In this document: in pieces, positions 46,198-55,989 of the stretch
How the letters are laid out: each line of letters opens with the position of its first letter
Numbering within the stretch: the first letter of the stretch is position 1
Assembly (NCBI RefSeq): GCF_042159835.1
Contig: NZ_JBBVGT010000003.1
Location: forward strand, 310,001-374,000
DNA length: 64,000 nucleotides
Reading direction: 5' to 3'
DNA from: Albibacterium profundi
GTDB taxonomy: Bacteria; Bacteroidota; Bacteroidia; Sphingobacteriales; Sphingobacteriaceae
Position numbers and translations under genes: made by a program
The notes under the pieces: generated by a model
The model's input: the letters and a program-made list of their open reading frames with translations, nothing else
The model's database searches: none
What the model was told of the DNA's origin: nothing

Positions 46198-46956
46198 TTA
46201 ATTGCTAAGTGCAATGTTAATAGGTGTGCCGATGCTAACCTTTTTGGTCGAATCTGGCATAGGGGTTTGGCTCACTACCGTTGCATTTAGAGAGTCAGTA
46301 ATATAACCCATATAATTCACGGAACCAAGGGTTAGGGAAGAGCCTTTGATGGAGAACGTAGCTTCGTTAAGCGTTAGGCCCTCAAGGTTGGGAACAGTTA
46401 CTTCAGAATCACCCATTCCATTGCCTAAGACCAATGAAACACTTGAACCTTTTGGGATCTCCTGTCCGGCGATCAACTTTTCGCCTCCGTATTTTACATC
46501 GAGAACGACATCTCGAGCAATATCTGGTATATAGATGGTGTCTGCAACTTTAAGCTCGTAGTTGCCAATTACAGCCTGAGCTTCTAGGAAAGTCATCTCC
46601 CGAACTTCTGGAAAGTTTACAAAAGGCGGGGTCATGGTGATCATAGTGATGTAGATGGTCCGGTTGGTTTTTACGTTTGAGCCGGGGGAAGGGTCTTGGT
46701 CGATAATCATTCCCGGTGTGGCGTCGGTCTCATATACGGAATCTACTTGATACCTAAACCCGTTGCTCTCTAAGGTACTGATAGCGTCTTGTAAAGACAT
46801 GTTGGTAAGCTCAGGAACTTTGATATTTTCTCCGTGCCGGGTATAACTTCTTAAAACAAAGAAAATAATGAACACAAAGAGCACAATAGCGATGATGGCA
46901 ATGATCAGATTTCTTCTAAATGTTTGTGTTCCTAAGTACTGAAAGAATTTGCTCAT
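46198..46956 (-). CDS. PASTA domain membrane protein
   Basis: This 252-aa protein has one transmembrane helix near residues 16-34 and then three PASTA repeats. The first is VPELTNMSLQDAISTLESNG, the second follows NFPEVREMTFLEAQAVIGNY, and the third VPNLEGLTLNEATFSIKGSS. PASTA units bind peptidoglycan or muropeptides. There is no kinase or transpeptidase domain, unlike many PASTA proteins. It lies upstream of mltG on the same strand and may act with it in wall synthesis. Confidence 0.9.
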   Translation of the reverse strand: MSKFFQYLGTQTFRRNLIIAIIAIVLFVFIIFFVLRSYTRHGENIKVPELTNMSLQDAISTLESNGFRYQVDSVYETDATPGMIIDQDPSPGSNVKTNRTIYITMITMTPPFVNFPEVREMTFLEAQAVIGNYELKVADTIYIPDIARDVVLDVKYGGEKLIAGQEIPKGSSVSLVLGNGMGDSEVTVPNLEGLTLNEATFSIKGSSLTLGSVNYMGYITDSLNATVVSQTPMPDSTKKVSIGTPINIALSN

Positions 46957-47086
46957 ATTATTTTGTTAAACCAGCTGTTTTCAATCTAAGCAAATATTAA
47001 TCCAATTGATAGATTAGCCCACTTTTGCGAATTGAAAAAATAAATTTATTTCCGTTTCAAACATACTTAAAATCTTAAAGATGCTC

Positions 47087-47094
47087 TATATTTG
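47087..47094 (+). promoter_or_regulatory. candidate ddl promoter -7 box
   Basis: TATATTTG, an exact TAnnTTTG match, lies 17 bp before the ddl start in the divergent gap of 155 bp. No clear -33 box is seen. Confidence 0.45.
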
Positions 47095-47111
47095 TTTTCA
47101 AATTATAGATT

Positions 47112-48110
47112 ATGAAAAGAAAAATTGCCTTGTTGTGTGGCGGTTATTCGGGGGAGGCTGAAGTGTCTGTTAATAGCGCAACTTTTGTTGGGAAAAACAT
47201 AAGTCGCACGCTCTTTGACGTGTACCTGATTCACGTATATCCGGATGGGTGGTACTATGAAAATGAAGCGAGGGAGCGATTTTTTATCGATAAGAACGAT
47301 TTCTCGCTGGCGTTGGGCGATGAGGCTATTCATTTTGATTTGGCTTTTATTATGATTCATGGAGCGCCAGGTGAAAATGGACAATTACAAGGTTATTTAG
47401 AAATGTTGGATATACCTTTTACCTCGTGCGACTCGCTGACATCGAGTCTGACAATGAACAAGGCATACACCAAAGCTGTATTGGGAGGGATTGAAGAGAT
47501 GTATATGGCGAAATCAGCACAGTTGTTTGAATGGGATATGGAGGGTGCTGCAGCGCACATTGCAGAGAAAATGCGTCTGCCGGTTTTTGTGAAGCCGAAT
47601 GCGGGCGGTAGCAGTATCGGGATGTCAAAGGTGACTACCGTGGAGGGATTGGACGAGGCGATTAAGCTGGCTTTTAATACAGAGAACACCGGAAAGCAAG
47701 TATTAGTAGAGGAGTTTGTGACTGGTAGGGAGTTTTCAGTTGGAGTGTATCAGTTTAAAGGCGAGGTTCAGGTGTTCCCGGCTACGGAGATTATTACGGG
47801 GCGTGAGTTTTTTGATTATGCTGCGAAATATACACCGGGTGCTACCTTAGAGATTACACCGGCTGATATTAACGACGAGCAAGACGCGAGGATGAAACGA
47901 ATTGTAAAGCAGGTCTACAAGCGACTGAATTGTAAAGGTTTGGTGCGGGTCGACTTTTTCTTGGAGAAGGATACAGACCGATTTTATTTCATCGAAATTA
48001 ATACAATTCCGGGCCAGACACAAACGAGTTTTATCCCACAACAGATCCGTGCAGTAGGGATGACCGAAATTCAGTTTTACGATGAATGGATAGAGGCTTC
48101 ACTTCGTTGA
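47112..48110 (+). CDS. ddl: D-alanine--D-alanine ligase
   Basis: This 332-aa ATP-grasp ligase joins two D-alanines for peptidoglycan precursors. It begins with KRKIALLCGGYSGEAEVSV, the Ddl phosphate-loop start. The ATP-binding segment PVFVKPNAGGSSIGMSKV is near 157-174 and VEEFVTGREFSVGV near 196-209. The metal-binding end is FYFIEINTIPGQTQTSF. Length is normal. It is divergent from the PASTA gene and convergent with an MlaD gene, in a cell-envelope neighbourhood. Confidence 0.96.
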   Translation: MKRKIALLCGGYSGEAEVSVNSATFVGKNISRTLFDVYLIHVYPDGWYYENEARERFFIDKNDFSLALGDEAIHFDLAFIMIHGAPGENGQLQGYLEMLDIPFTSCDSLTSSLTMNKAYTKAVLGGIEEMYMAKSAQLFEWDMEGAAAHIAEKMRLPVFVKPNAGGSSIGMSKVTTVEGLDEAIKLAFNTENTGKQVLVEEFVTGREFSVGVYQFKGEVQVFPATEIITGREFFDYAAKYTPGATLEITPADINDEQDARMKRIVKQVYKRLNCKGLVRVDFFLEKDTDRFYFIEINTIPGQTQTSFIPQQIRAVGMTEIQFYDEWIEASLR

Positions 48111-48127
48111 AGTGACGTCCATCCGCC

Positions 48128-49072
48128 TTAGTTGTTTTTCCTGCCGAATACAGAGAAGTGTAAATAACGCTTCGGATTCTCTTTCATATCGATAATCAAC
48201 TTATCTAGACTTTGAGACGCATCTTCAAGGTTGTTATAAAGCGAGTCATCGTTTAATAATTTACCTAAAGAGCCGTTACCTTCATTTAGATTGTTTGTGA
48301 TGGACTGTAGGTCGGCAACAGCTTTGTCTGCTTTAGCCATGGTCTGTGTGAAATCTAATTTTGCTGCATTATCACTGATGGTTTCAAGGTTGGCGAAGAC
48401 ATTAGAAATTCGTTCGTTATTTTGATTCAGATTGTTTGATATCGATTCCAAATTGGTTAAGATCCCTGATATTTTTGATTTTTGGGTACCTACCATGCCG
48501 TCAACTTGCGTTGCTGTGTTTTCTAGTGTCTGAAGCGTGTTCGCGATACTGGCAAGACTTCGGTTGATATTCTTCTGGAATTCGGGGTTTACCGTATTAT
48601 TGATGGAGGTTAAAACGGAATCGAGCATCACGAAAACAGCTTCTGCTTTCTTTTGAACGGGCTCCACCTGTTCCATGATATTCTTCTGTATATCGGCATT
48701 TAAAGTGTCGCCGCTTTCAGCGTACTCGGGAGCATCACCAAGTTCGAAAACAATGGCTTTACTACCCAGTAAGTCGGTGCTGGCAATTCTTGCCGTTGTG
48801 TTTCGTGGGATCTCGTATTTTTTGTCAATTTTAAACTCTGTCAGAATATCACCGGTCGGTTTCAACGTCAAGGCGGAAACCCGGCCAATCTGATAACCGT
48901 TTACAAAGACAGGCTTTGAAACCGTCAGTCCGTCTACTTGATCATAAGATGCGTAATATGTATTTTCAGATGTAAACACATCGTTCCCCTTTAAGAAGGC
49001 ATATCCCAATACGAGGATGGCGATAGCTACTGTGGCTAGAATACCGACTTTAGTTTCGTTTGCAATTTTCAA
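48128..49072 (-). CDS. MlaD family (MCE) protein
   Basis: This 314-aa protein has one N-terminal transmembrane helix (VGILATVAIAILVLGYAFL) and an MCE domain about 37-115, with DQVDGLTVSKPVFVNGYQIG, the family signature, and later TARIASTDLLGSKAIVFELG. The C-terminal half is a long coiled coil rich in Asn, Leu and Gln, as in substrate-binding parts of lipid-trafficking systems between inner and outer membranes. No Mla permease or ATPase gene is adjacent. It follows the amidase by 23 bp on the same strand. Confidence 0.92.
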   Translation of the reverse strand: MKIANETKVGILATVAIAILVLGYAFLKGNDVFTSENTYYASYDQVDGLTVSKPVFVNGYQIGRVSALTLKPTGDILTEFKIDKKYEIPRNTTARIASTDLLGSKAIVFELGDAPEYAESGDTLNADIQKNIMEQVEPVQKKAEAVFVMLDSVLTSINNTVNPEFQKNINRSLASIANTLQTLENTATQVDGMVGTQKSKISGILTNLESISNNLNQNNERISNVFANLETISDNAAKLDFTQTMAKADKAVADLQSITNNLNEGNGSLGKLLNDDSLYNNLEDASQSLDKLIIDMKENPKRYLHFSVFGRKNN

Positions 49073-49095
49073 AATCTTTCTTTTTTGGTGTCTAA

Positions 49096-49914
49096 TTACT
49101 GTTCAACTTCAGCTTTATAAGCCTTAATGGCATCTGTTAAATTTTTAACGATCTCTGCTTGGCCTTCTGCCGAGGTCATGTATCGTTCTTCAGCACGATT
49201 GCTGATAAAGCCAAGCTCTGTTAGAATAGCTGGCATCCCCGCACGTGCTAATACCGCCAAACCTTGTTCCTTTACGCCACGGTTCACCCGTCCTGATTTG
49301 GCAAATTCCTCTTGCACAAGACTTGCTAGGCGAAAACTCTGATTACGATACTGATTCTTCATCAATGAGAAGATAATCAAACTTTCCGGATCTTTCGGAT
49401 CGAAGTTGTAATTCTCTTCGTAATTTTCTTCCAATAGGATGGATGCGTTTTCACGCATGGCTACATCTTGCTCTCCTAAGCGATGGAATCCGGATATAAA
49501 TGTTTCGGTTCCGCTTACTTTTTCTGTCCCCGGACGCTTGGGCATCGAATTACAGTGAACGGAAATGAATAGATCAGCATTATTAGCATTGGCAATAGCG
49601 ATACGTTCATATAATTTGACGAAGATATCCGTTTTTCTGGTATAAATAACCTTTACATCCTTCATTTCTTTCTCAATACTCTTGCCAAGTTTTAAGGAGA
49701 TCTGTAAAGCAACATCTTTTTCACGCGCAATTACGCCGCGAGTGGCTCCATCATGACCGCCGTGACCAGGATCAATGACAATTGTTTTGATCTTATAGGG
49801 TGCAGGTTTTTTATCATTCGTGCTCGCAACAGGGTTCGTGAATGAAAAAAAGGAGAAAGACGAAAAGATAATGATATAGATGCTGAGCGTGTGAATTGAA
49901 ATCTTGTGTTTCAT
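49096..49914 (-). CDS. N-acetylmuramoyl-L-alanine amidase
   Basis: This 272-aa amidase_3 protein cleaves the bond between muramic acid and the stem peptide. A signal peptide (IYIIIFSSFSFFSFTNPVAS) leads to the periplasm. Zinc ligands are visible in VIDPGHGGHDGATRG at about 46-60, in ISVHCNS near 117-123, and the catalytic Glu in ILTELGFISN near 231-240. The Glu in VIAREKDVALQ is the remaining likely ligand. Amidases of this type act in daughter-cell separation. The gene is divergent from lptD. Confidence 0.95.
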   Translation of the reverse strand: MKHKISIHTLSIYIIIFSSFSFFSFTNPVASTNDKKPAPYKIKTIVIDPGHGGHDGATRGVIAREKDVALQISLKLGKSIEKEMKDVKVIYTRKTDIFVKLYERIAIANANNADLFISVHCNSMPKRPGTEKVSGTETFISGFHRLGEQDVAMRENASILLEENYEENYNFDPKDPESLIIFSLMKNQYRNQSFRLASLVQEEFAKSGRVNRGVKEQGLAVLARAGMPAILTELGFISNRAEERYMTSAEGQAEIVKNLTDAIKAYKAEVEQ

Positions 49915-49997
49915 AGGTGCAACGGCAATTTTTATTAATATTTTTAGTTAATATAAGTAATTTCGATTACGTGCGAGCTACGTCAATTAATTTTCCT

Positions 49998-50005
49998 TAT
50001 TTTTG
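49998..50005 (+). promoter_or_regulatory. candidate lptD promoter -7 box
   Basis: TATTTTTG matches TAnnTTTG and lies 46 bp upstream of the proposed lptD TTG start in the divergent gap with the amidase gene. The -33 region is not clear. Confidence 0.4.
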
Positions 50006-50051
50006 ACGACGCGGGAACGTTATTACAAAAGTACTATTCATAGTCATTATT

Positions 50052-52742
50052 TTGAAATTGAGAAGCGGCATTTTTAAACTATTTTTATTCATTATAACGG
50101 TCTTTTCTGTTCTTTCAGTATCTGCACAGGAAGTGAACGAGGTTGATACAACACGGATCCGTGTTGATACCACCCTGAAAGTTAGTACGCTTAACCCAAT
50201 GGATACTACGCTCGTGGATAGTCTGGGTGTGGATAGTTTGCCCACCGACTCGCTCTCGGGAATGCAACAGGGTTCGCCGCAACAAGACTCGGTAGCGAAT
50301 CAAGGGAATGCGATCGATGCGCCAATTAACCAGGTGGGAGACACGACGATCACCGATTTCAAGAACAATCAAATCCACTTCTTAGGCAATGCGAAAATCA
50401 AGTATCAAGATTTTGAGCTGACGGCCGACTATATCCGTGTAGATAAAAACACAAATACGCTGTATGCGAGTGGCTCGTACGACCATAACCATAATTACCG
50501 CGGACGACCGATTTTTAAGACAGCTACAGAGCCTCCGACCACTACCGACTCTCTTTACTATAACTTTTCAACCAAAAAGGTGAAGGTCTTCGGTGTTTTT
50601 TCCGAAGTAGAAGGTGGGTTTATTCAAGCCCAGGAGTTAAAAAAGAATGAGTATGATGAGGCGTCTATTAAAGATGCCATGTATAGCACGTGTAATTTAC
50701 CTGAACCTCATACGCATTTTGGTATTCATATTAGCCGGGGTGTGGTGTCTGAGAAAAATATTGTTACGGGACCGGCGTACTTGGTGGTGGAAGATGTGCC
50801 GCTTCCGTTTATAACGGTACCCTTTGGCTTTTTTCCAAAAATGAATGAAAGAGCATCAGGTTTTCTTTTTCCAACCTTTGGCGAAGACTATACGCGGGGC
50901 TTCTTTATGCGGGATATTGGGTGGTATTTTGGCTTTAACGATTATTGGGATGCTGAGGTGCGTGGAACATTGTATTCAAAAGGTTCTTATGAAGGATCGC
51001 TTCGAACTCGTTATAGAAAGAATTACAAGTATGATGGCGGATTTAGTTTACGTTATGCCAATATCCGATCAGGAGTGGAAGGTACGCCTCAATATAGACC
51101 GCAACAGAATTTTAACATTACCTGGAATCACAGTCAACGTCAAGAAGCAAATCCGGGAACATCATTCACGGCCTCGGTTGATGTAGGAACGGGTTCGTAT
51201 TTTAGAGAAACAGCAGCGGGTGGTAGTTACGATTTTGATCAAATAACTAAGAACTCGATGTCTTCATCAATTTCCTACGGAAAAATCTTTGGTGATGGGC
51301 GCTTTAACTTCACTTCGTCTTTATCGCACCGCCAGGATATTTCCGCAAAGACGATCTATTTAGAGCTGCCCTCTTTTAACCTGAATATGACCTCCTTTAA
51401 TCCCTTTGATTCGAAAGATAGGATTGGTGAGCAGAAATGGTATCAGCGAATTAATATGGGTTATAGTTTGCAGGGAAGGAACACGCTGAACGCTACAGAG
51501 AGTAATATATTCGACAAGGAAACACTTCGGCAATTCCAAAACGGGTTCCAACATAATATCCCCATTAGTTTGTCTCTGAATGCATTTAAGTTTTTCCAGT
51601 TTAACTCAAGTGTAAACTATACAGAACGCTGGTATTTTCAGACGATCCGGAAGGGACTTGATAACACTGCCGGCGGATTTGTTCAGAATACGGATACGGT
51701 TTCCGGCTTTAGCAGGGCTTATGATTATTCTCTGTCGTCCGGACTGTCGACAAAAATTTACGGGATGAAGGAATTTAAAGGAAAGCTTGCTGCCATTCGT
51801 CATGTGATTACGCCATCCGTTAATTTTAATTATCGTCCAGACTTCTCGGACCCGCGTTTCGGTTTCTACCGCCGCTATCAGAATGAACGGGGGCAAGAGA
51901 GTATGTATTCGATTTACGAGAATGCTATTTTTGGAGGACCAGGTCGAGGAGAATCGATGGGTATCGGTTTCTCGGTAGATAATAATATTGAAGCGAAAGT
52001 GCGGTCTACTGAAGATAGTACAGGCTTTAAGAAGATTAAGATATTGCAAGGGCTTTCGTTTAACGGGAACTACAATTTTGTGGCGGACTCTTTCAAACTT
52101 TCTAATATTAGCTTCTCGGGTAGAACGGCACTGTTTGACGATCAACTCGGAATTAGTTTTAACGGGTCGCTAGACCCCTATGTATATGATAAGGAATTGG
52201 GACGCCGAGTGGACCGCTTCGCTATTGAGGACGGTAAGTTGGCTAGGTTAACGAATTTTGGGGTATCGATGGACTATAGTTTGAATTCGGAGGCATCGAA
52301 AAGTAGGAATGAAAAGTTGGATGCATTGAGCGAAAGTCCAGAAGGATTGACTCCCGATCAACGAAATCAGTTGAATCGGATTACGTCGGATCCGAATGCA
52401 TTTGTCGACTTTAAGGTGCCTTGGAACGTGGCGGCTTCCTTTAGTTTCTATTATTCAAATCAGGGTAATCGGAGTAACATAACAAGTACGCTGAACTTGT
52501 ATGGAGACCTGAGTATCACACCGAAATGGAAAATTCAATACAATACCGGGTATGATTTTCAAGCCCAAAAGATCACGCTAACGCAGTTTAATATTTACAG
52601 GGATTTGCATTGTTGGGATATGTCTTTCGGATGGATACCCTTTGGAACCTACCGAAGTTATACTTTTACATTGCGAATTAAAGCTTCTGTATTACAAGAT
52701 CTTAAGCTGACAAAACGGAACGATTACTATAACAGCTTCTAA
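50052..52742 (+). CDS. LptD-like outer-membrane LPS assembly protein
   Basis: This 896-aa protein has a signal peptide (FKLFLFIITVFSVLSVSAQ) followed by a Thr/Asp-rich linker (about 25-90). An OstA/LptA-like beta domain comes next (about 100-230), with NNQIHFLGNAKIKYQDFELTAD. The large barrel then contains FGEDYTRGFFMRDIGWYFG and ends FTLRIKASVLQDLKLTKRN. It should insert lipopolysaccharide into the outer leaflet. No in-frame ATG exists before the signal peptide, so the start is a TTG at 50052 (or 50058). cinA follows 20 bp later. Confidence 0.9.
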   Translation: MKLRSGIFKLFLFIITVFSVLSVSAQEVNEVDTTRIRVDTTLKVSTLNPMDTTLVDSLGVDSLPTDSLSGMQQGSPQQDSVANQGNAIDAPINQVGDTTITDFKNNQIHFLGNAKIKYQDFELTADYIRVDKNTNTLYASGSYDHNHNYRGRPIFKTATEPPTTTDSLYYNFSTKKVKVFGVFSEVEGGFIQAQELKKNEYDEASIKDAMYSTCNLPEPHTHFGIHISRGVVSEKNIVTGPAYLVVEDVPLPFITVPFGFFPKMNERASGFLFPTFGEDYTRGFFMRDIGWYFGFNDYWDAEVRGTLYSKGSYEGSLRTRYRKNYKYDGGFSLRYANIRSGVEGTPQYRPQQNFNITWNHSQRQEANPGTSFTASVDVGTGSYFRETAAGGSYDFDQITKNSMSSSISYGKIFGDGRFNFTSSLSHRQDISAKTIYLELPSFNLNMTSFNPFDSKDRIGEQKWYQRINMGYSLQGRNTLNATESNIFDKETLRQFQNGFQHNIPISLSLNAFKFFQFNSSVNYTERWYFQTIRKGLDNTAGGFVQNTDTVSGFSRAYDYSLSSGLSTKIYGMKEFKGKLAAIRHVITPSVNFNYRPDFSDPRFGFYRRYQNERGQESMYSIYENAIFGGPGRGESMGIGFSVDNNIEAKVRSTEDSTGFKKIKILQGLSFNGNYNFVADSFKLSNISFSGRTALFDDQLGISFNGSLDPYVYDKELGRRVDRFAIEDGKLARLTNFGVSMDYSLNSEASKSRNEKLDALSESPEGLTPDQRNQLNRITSDPNAFVDFKVPWNVAASFSFYYSNQGNRSNITSTLNLYGDLSITPKWKIQYNTGYDFQAQKITLTQFNIYRDLHCWDMSFGWIPFGTYRSYTFTLRIKASVLQDLKLTKRNDYYNSF

Positions 52743-52762
52743 TTATACTGATTCTATAAAAT

Positions 52763-54019
52763 ATGAATGCCGAACTGCTTGTCATCGGAGATGAAATATT
52801 GATTGGGCAGATTGTGGATACAAATTCTAGTTGGATCTGTGCTCATCTGGGAGATATTGGTGTGAATGTTACTCATATTTCGGTCGTGTCTGATGATACG
52901 CAAGATATTAAGGGTGCGCTATCCCTAGCGGCTAGTCGCTCGGGCGTAATTATTATGACAGGTGGCTTGGGGCCGACAAAAGATGACGTTACTAAGGATG
53001 CATTAATCGAGTATTTCGATACGGAACTGGTTGTCGACAAAGATGTCCTTATTCATGTCGAGGAAATATTTGCGAAATACAAGCGAGTAATGCCACCGGA
53101 GAATATGCAGCAGGCAGAGGTATTGGCGAATGCGGAGGTGATGTTTAACCGAGCTGGGACGGCGCCGGGTATGTGGATAAAGAAAGATGATATCTTTTAT
53201 GCCGTATTACCAGGTGTTCCAACGGAAATGAAGTATTTGATGACGCACGAGGTTATCCCGCGGTTGGCCGATATGCATGGGAGGGAAGTTCATGTACATA
53301 AGACAATTTTGACGGCCGGAATTGGCGAGTCTTTTCTGGCGGCGACGATTGCACCGATTGAAGCGGCATTGCCGAATTATATTCATTTGGCTTATTTGCC
53401 TACCTATGGGCAGGTGCGACTACGGTTGAGTACATCCGAAGGGCATCATTATGATCTTTCGGAATTAGAAGCTCAAGTAAATAAATATGCCGACGCGATA
53501 AAGGCGTTGATACCAGAATATTATATCAATGACACGGAAGATACCCTCCAACATACCTTGCTAAAAAGGACGGAACGTCTAGGCTATACGATTGCTGCTG
53601 CGGAAAGTTGTACAGGAGGTTATTTCTCTCACTTAGTGACAACTGTTCCGGGAAGCGGGCAAGTGTTTTTGGGGTCGATAGTTAGTTATGCGGAGGCTGT
53701 AAAGGAGGCCGAGTTGGATGTGAAGGCAGAAACTATAGAACGCTATACGGCGGTAAGTGAACAGACTGCTGTGGAAATGGTTTTAGGTGTTAAAAAGCGT
53801 TTGAAGTCTGACTATGCTGTTTCTATTACTGGCTATGCAGGACCGGACGGCGGTACTGAAGAGAACCCAGTTGGCACTGTATGGATTGCAGTGACTGGAT
53901 TGTCAAAAACTGTTTCTACAAAATTTTTGTTTGGTAAAAGGCGGGAAGACAATATAATAAGAGCCGCAACCAGTGCTTTATATATGTTGTACCGATTAAT
54001 AAGCGAAGAGAATTTGTAA
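52763..54019 (+). CDS. cinA: CinA family nicotinamide-nucleotide amidohydrolase
   Basis: This 418-aa protein has two domains. The N-terminal MoCF/MoeA-like domain (about 1-170) begins MNAELLVIGDEILIGQIVDTNS and contains MTGGLGPTKDDVTKDAL. The C-terminal CinA domain (about 255-415) has AAAESCTGGYFSHLVTTVPG, including the catalytic Ser/Thr region, and SITGYAGPDGGTEENPVGT. The family deamidates nicotinamide mononucleotide and repairs ADP-ribose. Length is normal. It sits between lptD and the E2 gene on the same strand. Confidence 0.95.
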   Translation: MNAELLVIGDEILIGQIVDTNSSWICAHLGDIGVNVTHISVVSDDTQDIKGALSLAASRSGVIIMTGGLGPTKDDVTKDALIEYFDTELVVDKDVLIHVEEIFAKYKRVMPPENMQQAEVLANAEVMFNRAGTAPGMWIKKDDIFYAVLPGVPTEMKYLMTHEVIPRLADMHGREVHVHKTILTAGIGESFLAATIAPIEAALPNYIHLAYLPTYGQVRLRLSTSEGHHYDLSELEAQVNKYADAIKALIPEYYINDTEDTLQHTLLKRTERLGYTIAAAESCTGGYFSHLVTTVPGSGQVFLGSIVSYAEAVKEAELDVKAETIERYTAVSEQTAVEMVLGVKKRLKSDYAVSITGYAGPDGGTEENPVGTVWIAVTGLSKTVSTKFLFGKRREDNIIRAATSALYMLYRLISEENL

Positions 54020-54056
54020 TTATTTTTTAACTTAGCTTATCTAAGAATCTGAAAAT

Positions 54057-55514
54057 ATGGCAAAATATAATCTAATTCTTCCACGAATGGGCGAAAGTGT
54101 TTCGGAAGCGACTATCGTTAAATGGCTTAAGCAACCGGGCGATTTAATTGAGGAGGATGAGTCCATCGTTGATATCGCAACAGATAAGGTGGACTCTGAT
54201 GTTCCATCACCTGTAGAAGGCAAGCTGATTGAACAGCTTTTCGCCGAGGATAGCGTAGCGCAAGTGGGTGATGTAATTGCTGTGTTGGAGATTGAAGGTG
54301 AGGACGACGAAAATGAAGCAGCGGATGTTGCTGACGATAGGGTCGAGACTGATGCTGATGATGTGAGTACAGGAGATAATGATAACGAGTCTATTGAGAT
54401 TGAAGACGCTGATGTAGAAGATGCTGAGGTTGAAGTTGGAGGGATTGATATGGAAGTAACGAATCCTGATCCGCATGCAGGAGAGGACGAAACTATTGCC
54501 ATACCCGGACTAGATTTGCTGAACGAAAGCTCGAAAAGTGGTCGTTTTTATTCACCGCTTGTTAAAAGTATTGCAACCGAAGAAGGAATAGAGGCGGATG
54601 AGTTGGATAAGATTGCTGGGTCAGGACTGGAAGGCAGGGTGACAAAAAGAGATATTTTAGAGTATATCGAGAATAAAAAGCGAGGGCGAGTGTCTAGTGC
54701 CTCATCTCAAGCTGAGAGTACACAAGGGTCAACTGGCGAAACTGCCAGACAACAAATAGGGACGTCAAAGCAAGCAGGCCCTGTAGCACCGATTGTTAAC
54801 GACAGCGGTGACGAAATCATTGAAATGGATCGTATGCGTAAGCTTATTGCTCAGCATATGGTAGATAGTGTTCAGACTTCTCCGCATGTTTGTTCCTTTG
54901 TCGAGGTAGACGTAACCAATCTGGTGAACTGGCGAAATAAGATAAAAGGCGATTTTGAAAAGAAGGAGGGGGTGAAGATTACCTATACGCCAATCTTTAT
55001 TGAAGCGGTGGCTAAGGCAATCCGTGATTACCCGATGATCAATATATCTGTTTCTGGGACGCAGATTATTAAGAAGGCAAATATTAACGTAGGTATGGCT
55101 GCGGCTTTACCGTCTGGCAATCTTATTGTTCCAGTGATACGAAATGCTGACCAATTTAATTTGGTAGGCTTGACAAAAGCTGTGAATGACCTAGCGGATC
55201 GTGCCAGAACGAATAAATTAAAGCCTGATGAAACGCAAGGTGGAACCTTCACTGTGACAAATGTGGGTTCCTTTGGAAGTATGATGGGCACGCCGATTAT
55301 CAATCAACCACAGGTAGCGATCCTGGCGATTGGAAGTATCAATAAAAAGCCAGCAGTATTGGAAACGGAGCATGGCGATGTGATTGCTATCCGACAAAAA
55401 ATGATGATGTCCTTGTCTTATGACCACCGAGTAGTGGATGGTGCATTGGGTGGTATGTTCCTGAAGAGAATCGGAGAGTACCTAGAAGCTTGGGATGTCG
55501 ATAGGAAGCTTTAG
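54057..55514 (+). CDS. dihydrolipoamide acyltransferase (E2) of 2-oxoacid dehydrogenase complex
   Basis: This 485-aa E2 has a lipoyl domain at 1-75 with the lipoylated K44 in DIATDKVDSD. A strongly acidic linker follows at about 80-135, rich in Asp, Glu and Val. The peripheral subunit-binding domain lies near 160-205 (YSPLVKSIATEEGIEADELD), and the catalytic core starts near 255. The active-site segment SLSYDHRVVDGALGG is near 453-467. The most likely substrate is branched-chain or pyruvate-derived acyl groups; the linker is acidic rather than the common Ala/Pro type. E1 and E3 genes are not adjacent. Confidence 0.93.
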   Translation: MAKYNLILPRMGESVSEATIVKWLKQPGDLIEEDESIVDIATDKVDSDVPSPVEGKLIEQLFAEDSVAQVGDVIAVLEIEGEDDENEAADVADDRVETDADDVSTGDNDNESIEIEDADVEDAEVEVGGIDMEVTNPDPHAGEDETIAIPGLDLLNESSKSGRFYSPLVKSIATEEGIEADELDKIAGSGLEGRVTKRDILEYIENKKRGRVSSASSQAESTQGSTGETARQQIGTSKQAGPVAPIVNDSGDEIIEMDRMRKLIAQHMVDSVQTSPHVCSFVEVDVTNLVNWRNKIKGDFEKKEGVKITYTPIFIEAVAKAIRDYPMINISVSGTQIIKKANINVGMAAALPSGNLIVPVIRNADQFNLVGLTKAVNDLADRARTNKLKPDETQGGTFTVTNVGSFGSMMGTPIINQPQVAILAIGSINKKPAVLETEHGDVIAIRQKMMMSLSYDHRVVDGALGGMFLKRIGEYLEAWDVDRKL

Positions 55515-55957
55515 TTCCTATCGACGCGAATCATTTCGATATGATCGATGCCGTCCTCATCATAGGGTTCGCCATCTTCAATGAAGCCGAAATTGCGATA
55601 GAATGGTAATGCTTGCATCTGTGCTCCGATTCGAATGGGCCGGTCTCCAAAGATATTATTCATTTCAACCAAGGCTACTTTCATTAAGATTTTACCTAAA
55701 CCATTTCCGTGTTCTCGGGTGACAATCCGGCCGATTGAGTTCTCCAAGAAGGTCAGTCCGGCTGGAATTAAACGCGCGTAAGCCTGAAGTTTGTCATTAT
55801 GATCATAAATCAAGAGGTGATGGCATTGGAAATCGACTCCATCTATGTCCAAATATGCGCATTGCTGTTCAACGACAAATATTTCAGAACGGAGCTGTAG
55901 CAGATCGTACAGCTCCTTAGTTGTTAGTTCATCAAATATCTTACACGATATAGTCAT
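55511..55957 (-). CDS. ElaA family GNAT acetyltransferase
   Basis: This 148-aa protein matches ElaA-like GCN5-related N-acetyltransferases. Family features are LRSEIFVVEQQCAYLDIDG at about 22-40 followed by HHLLIYD, and the acetyl-CoA loop region IGRIVTREHGNGLGKILM near 73-90 with the RxxGxG pattern. It should acetylate a small molecule or peptide, unidentified. It is convergent with the E2 gene and overlaps its stop by four bases. Confidence 0.92.
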   Translation of the reverse strand: MTISCKIFDELTTKELYDLLQLRSEIFVVEQQCAYLDIDGVDFQCHHLLIYDHNDKLQAYARLIPAGLTFLENSIGRIVTREHGNGLGKILMKVALVEMNNIFGDRPIRIGAQMQALPFYRNFGFIEDGEPYDEDGIDHIEMIRVDRN

Positions 55958-55989
55958 TCTTTTCCTTTTGTTTTCTTCGATTCAGCTGC

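Noticed and set aside
54041..54502. Minus-strand Ser-rich frame of 153 codons
   Set aside because: It is the mirror of the low-complexity acidic linker and lipoyl domain of the E2 gene.
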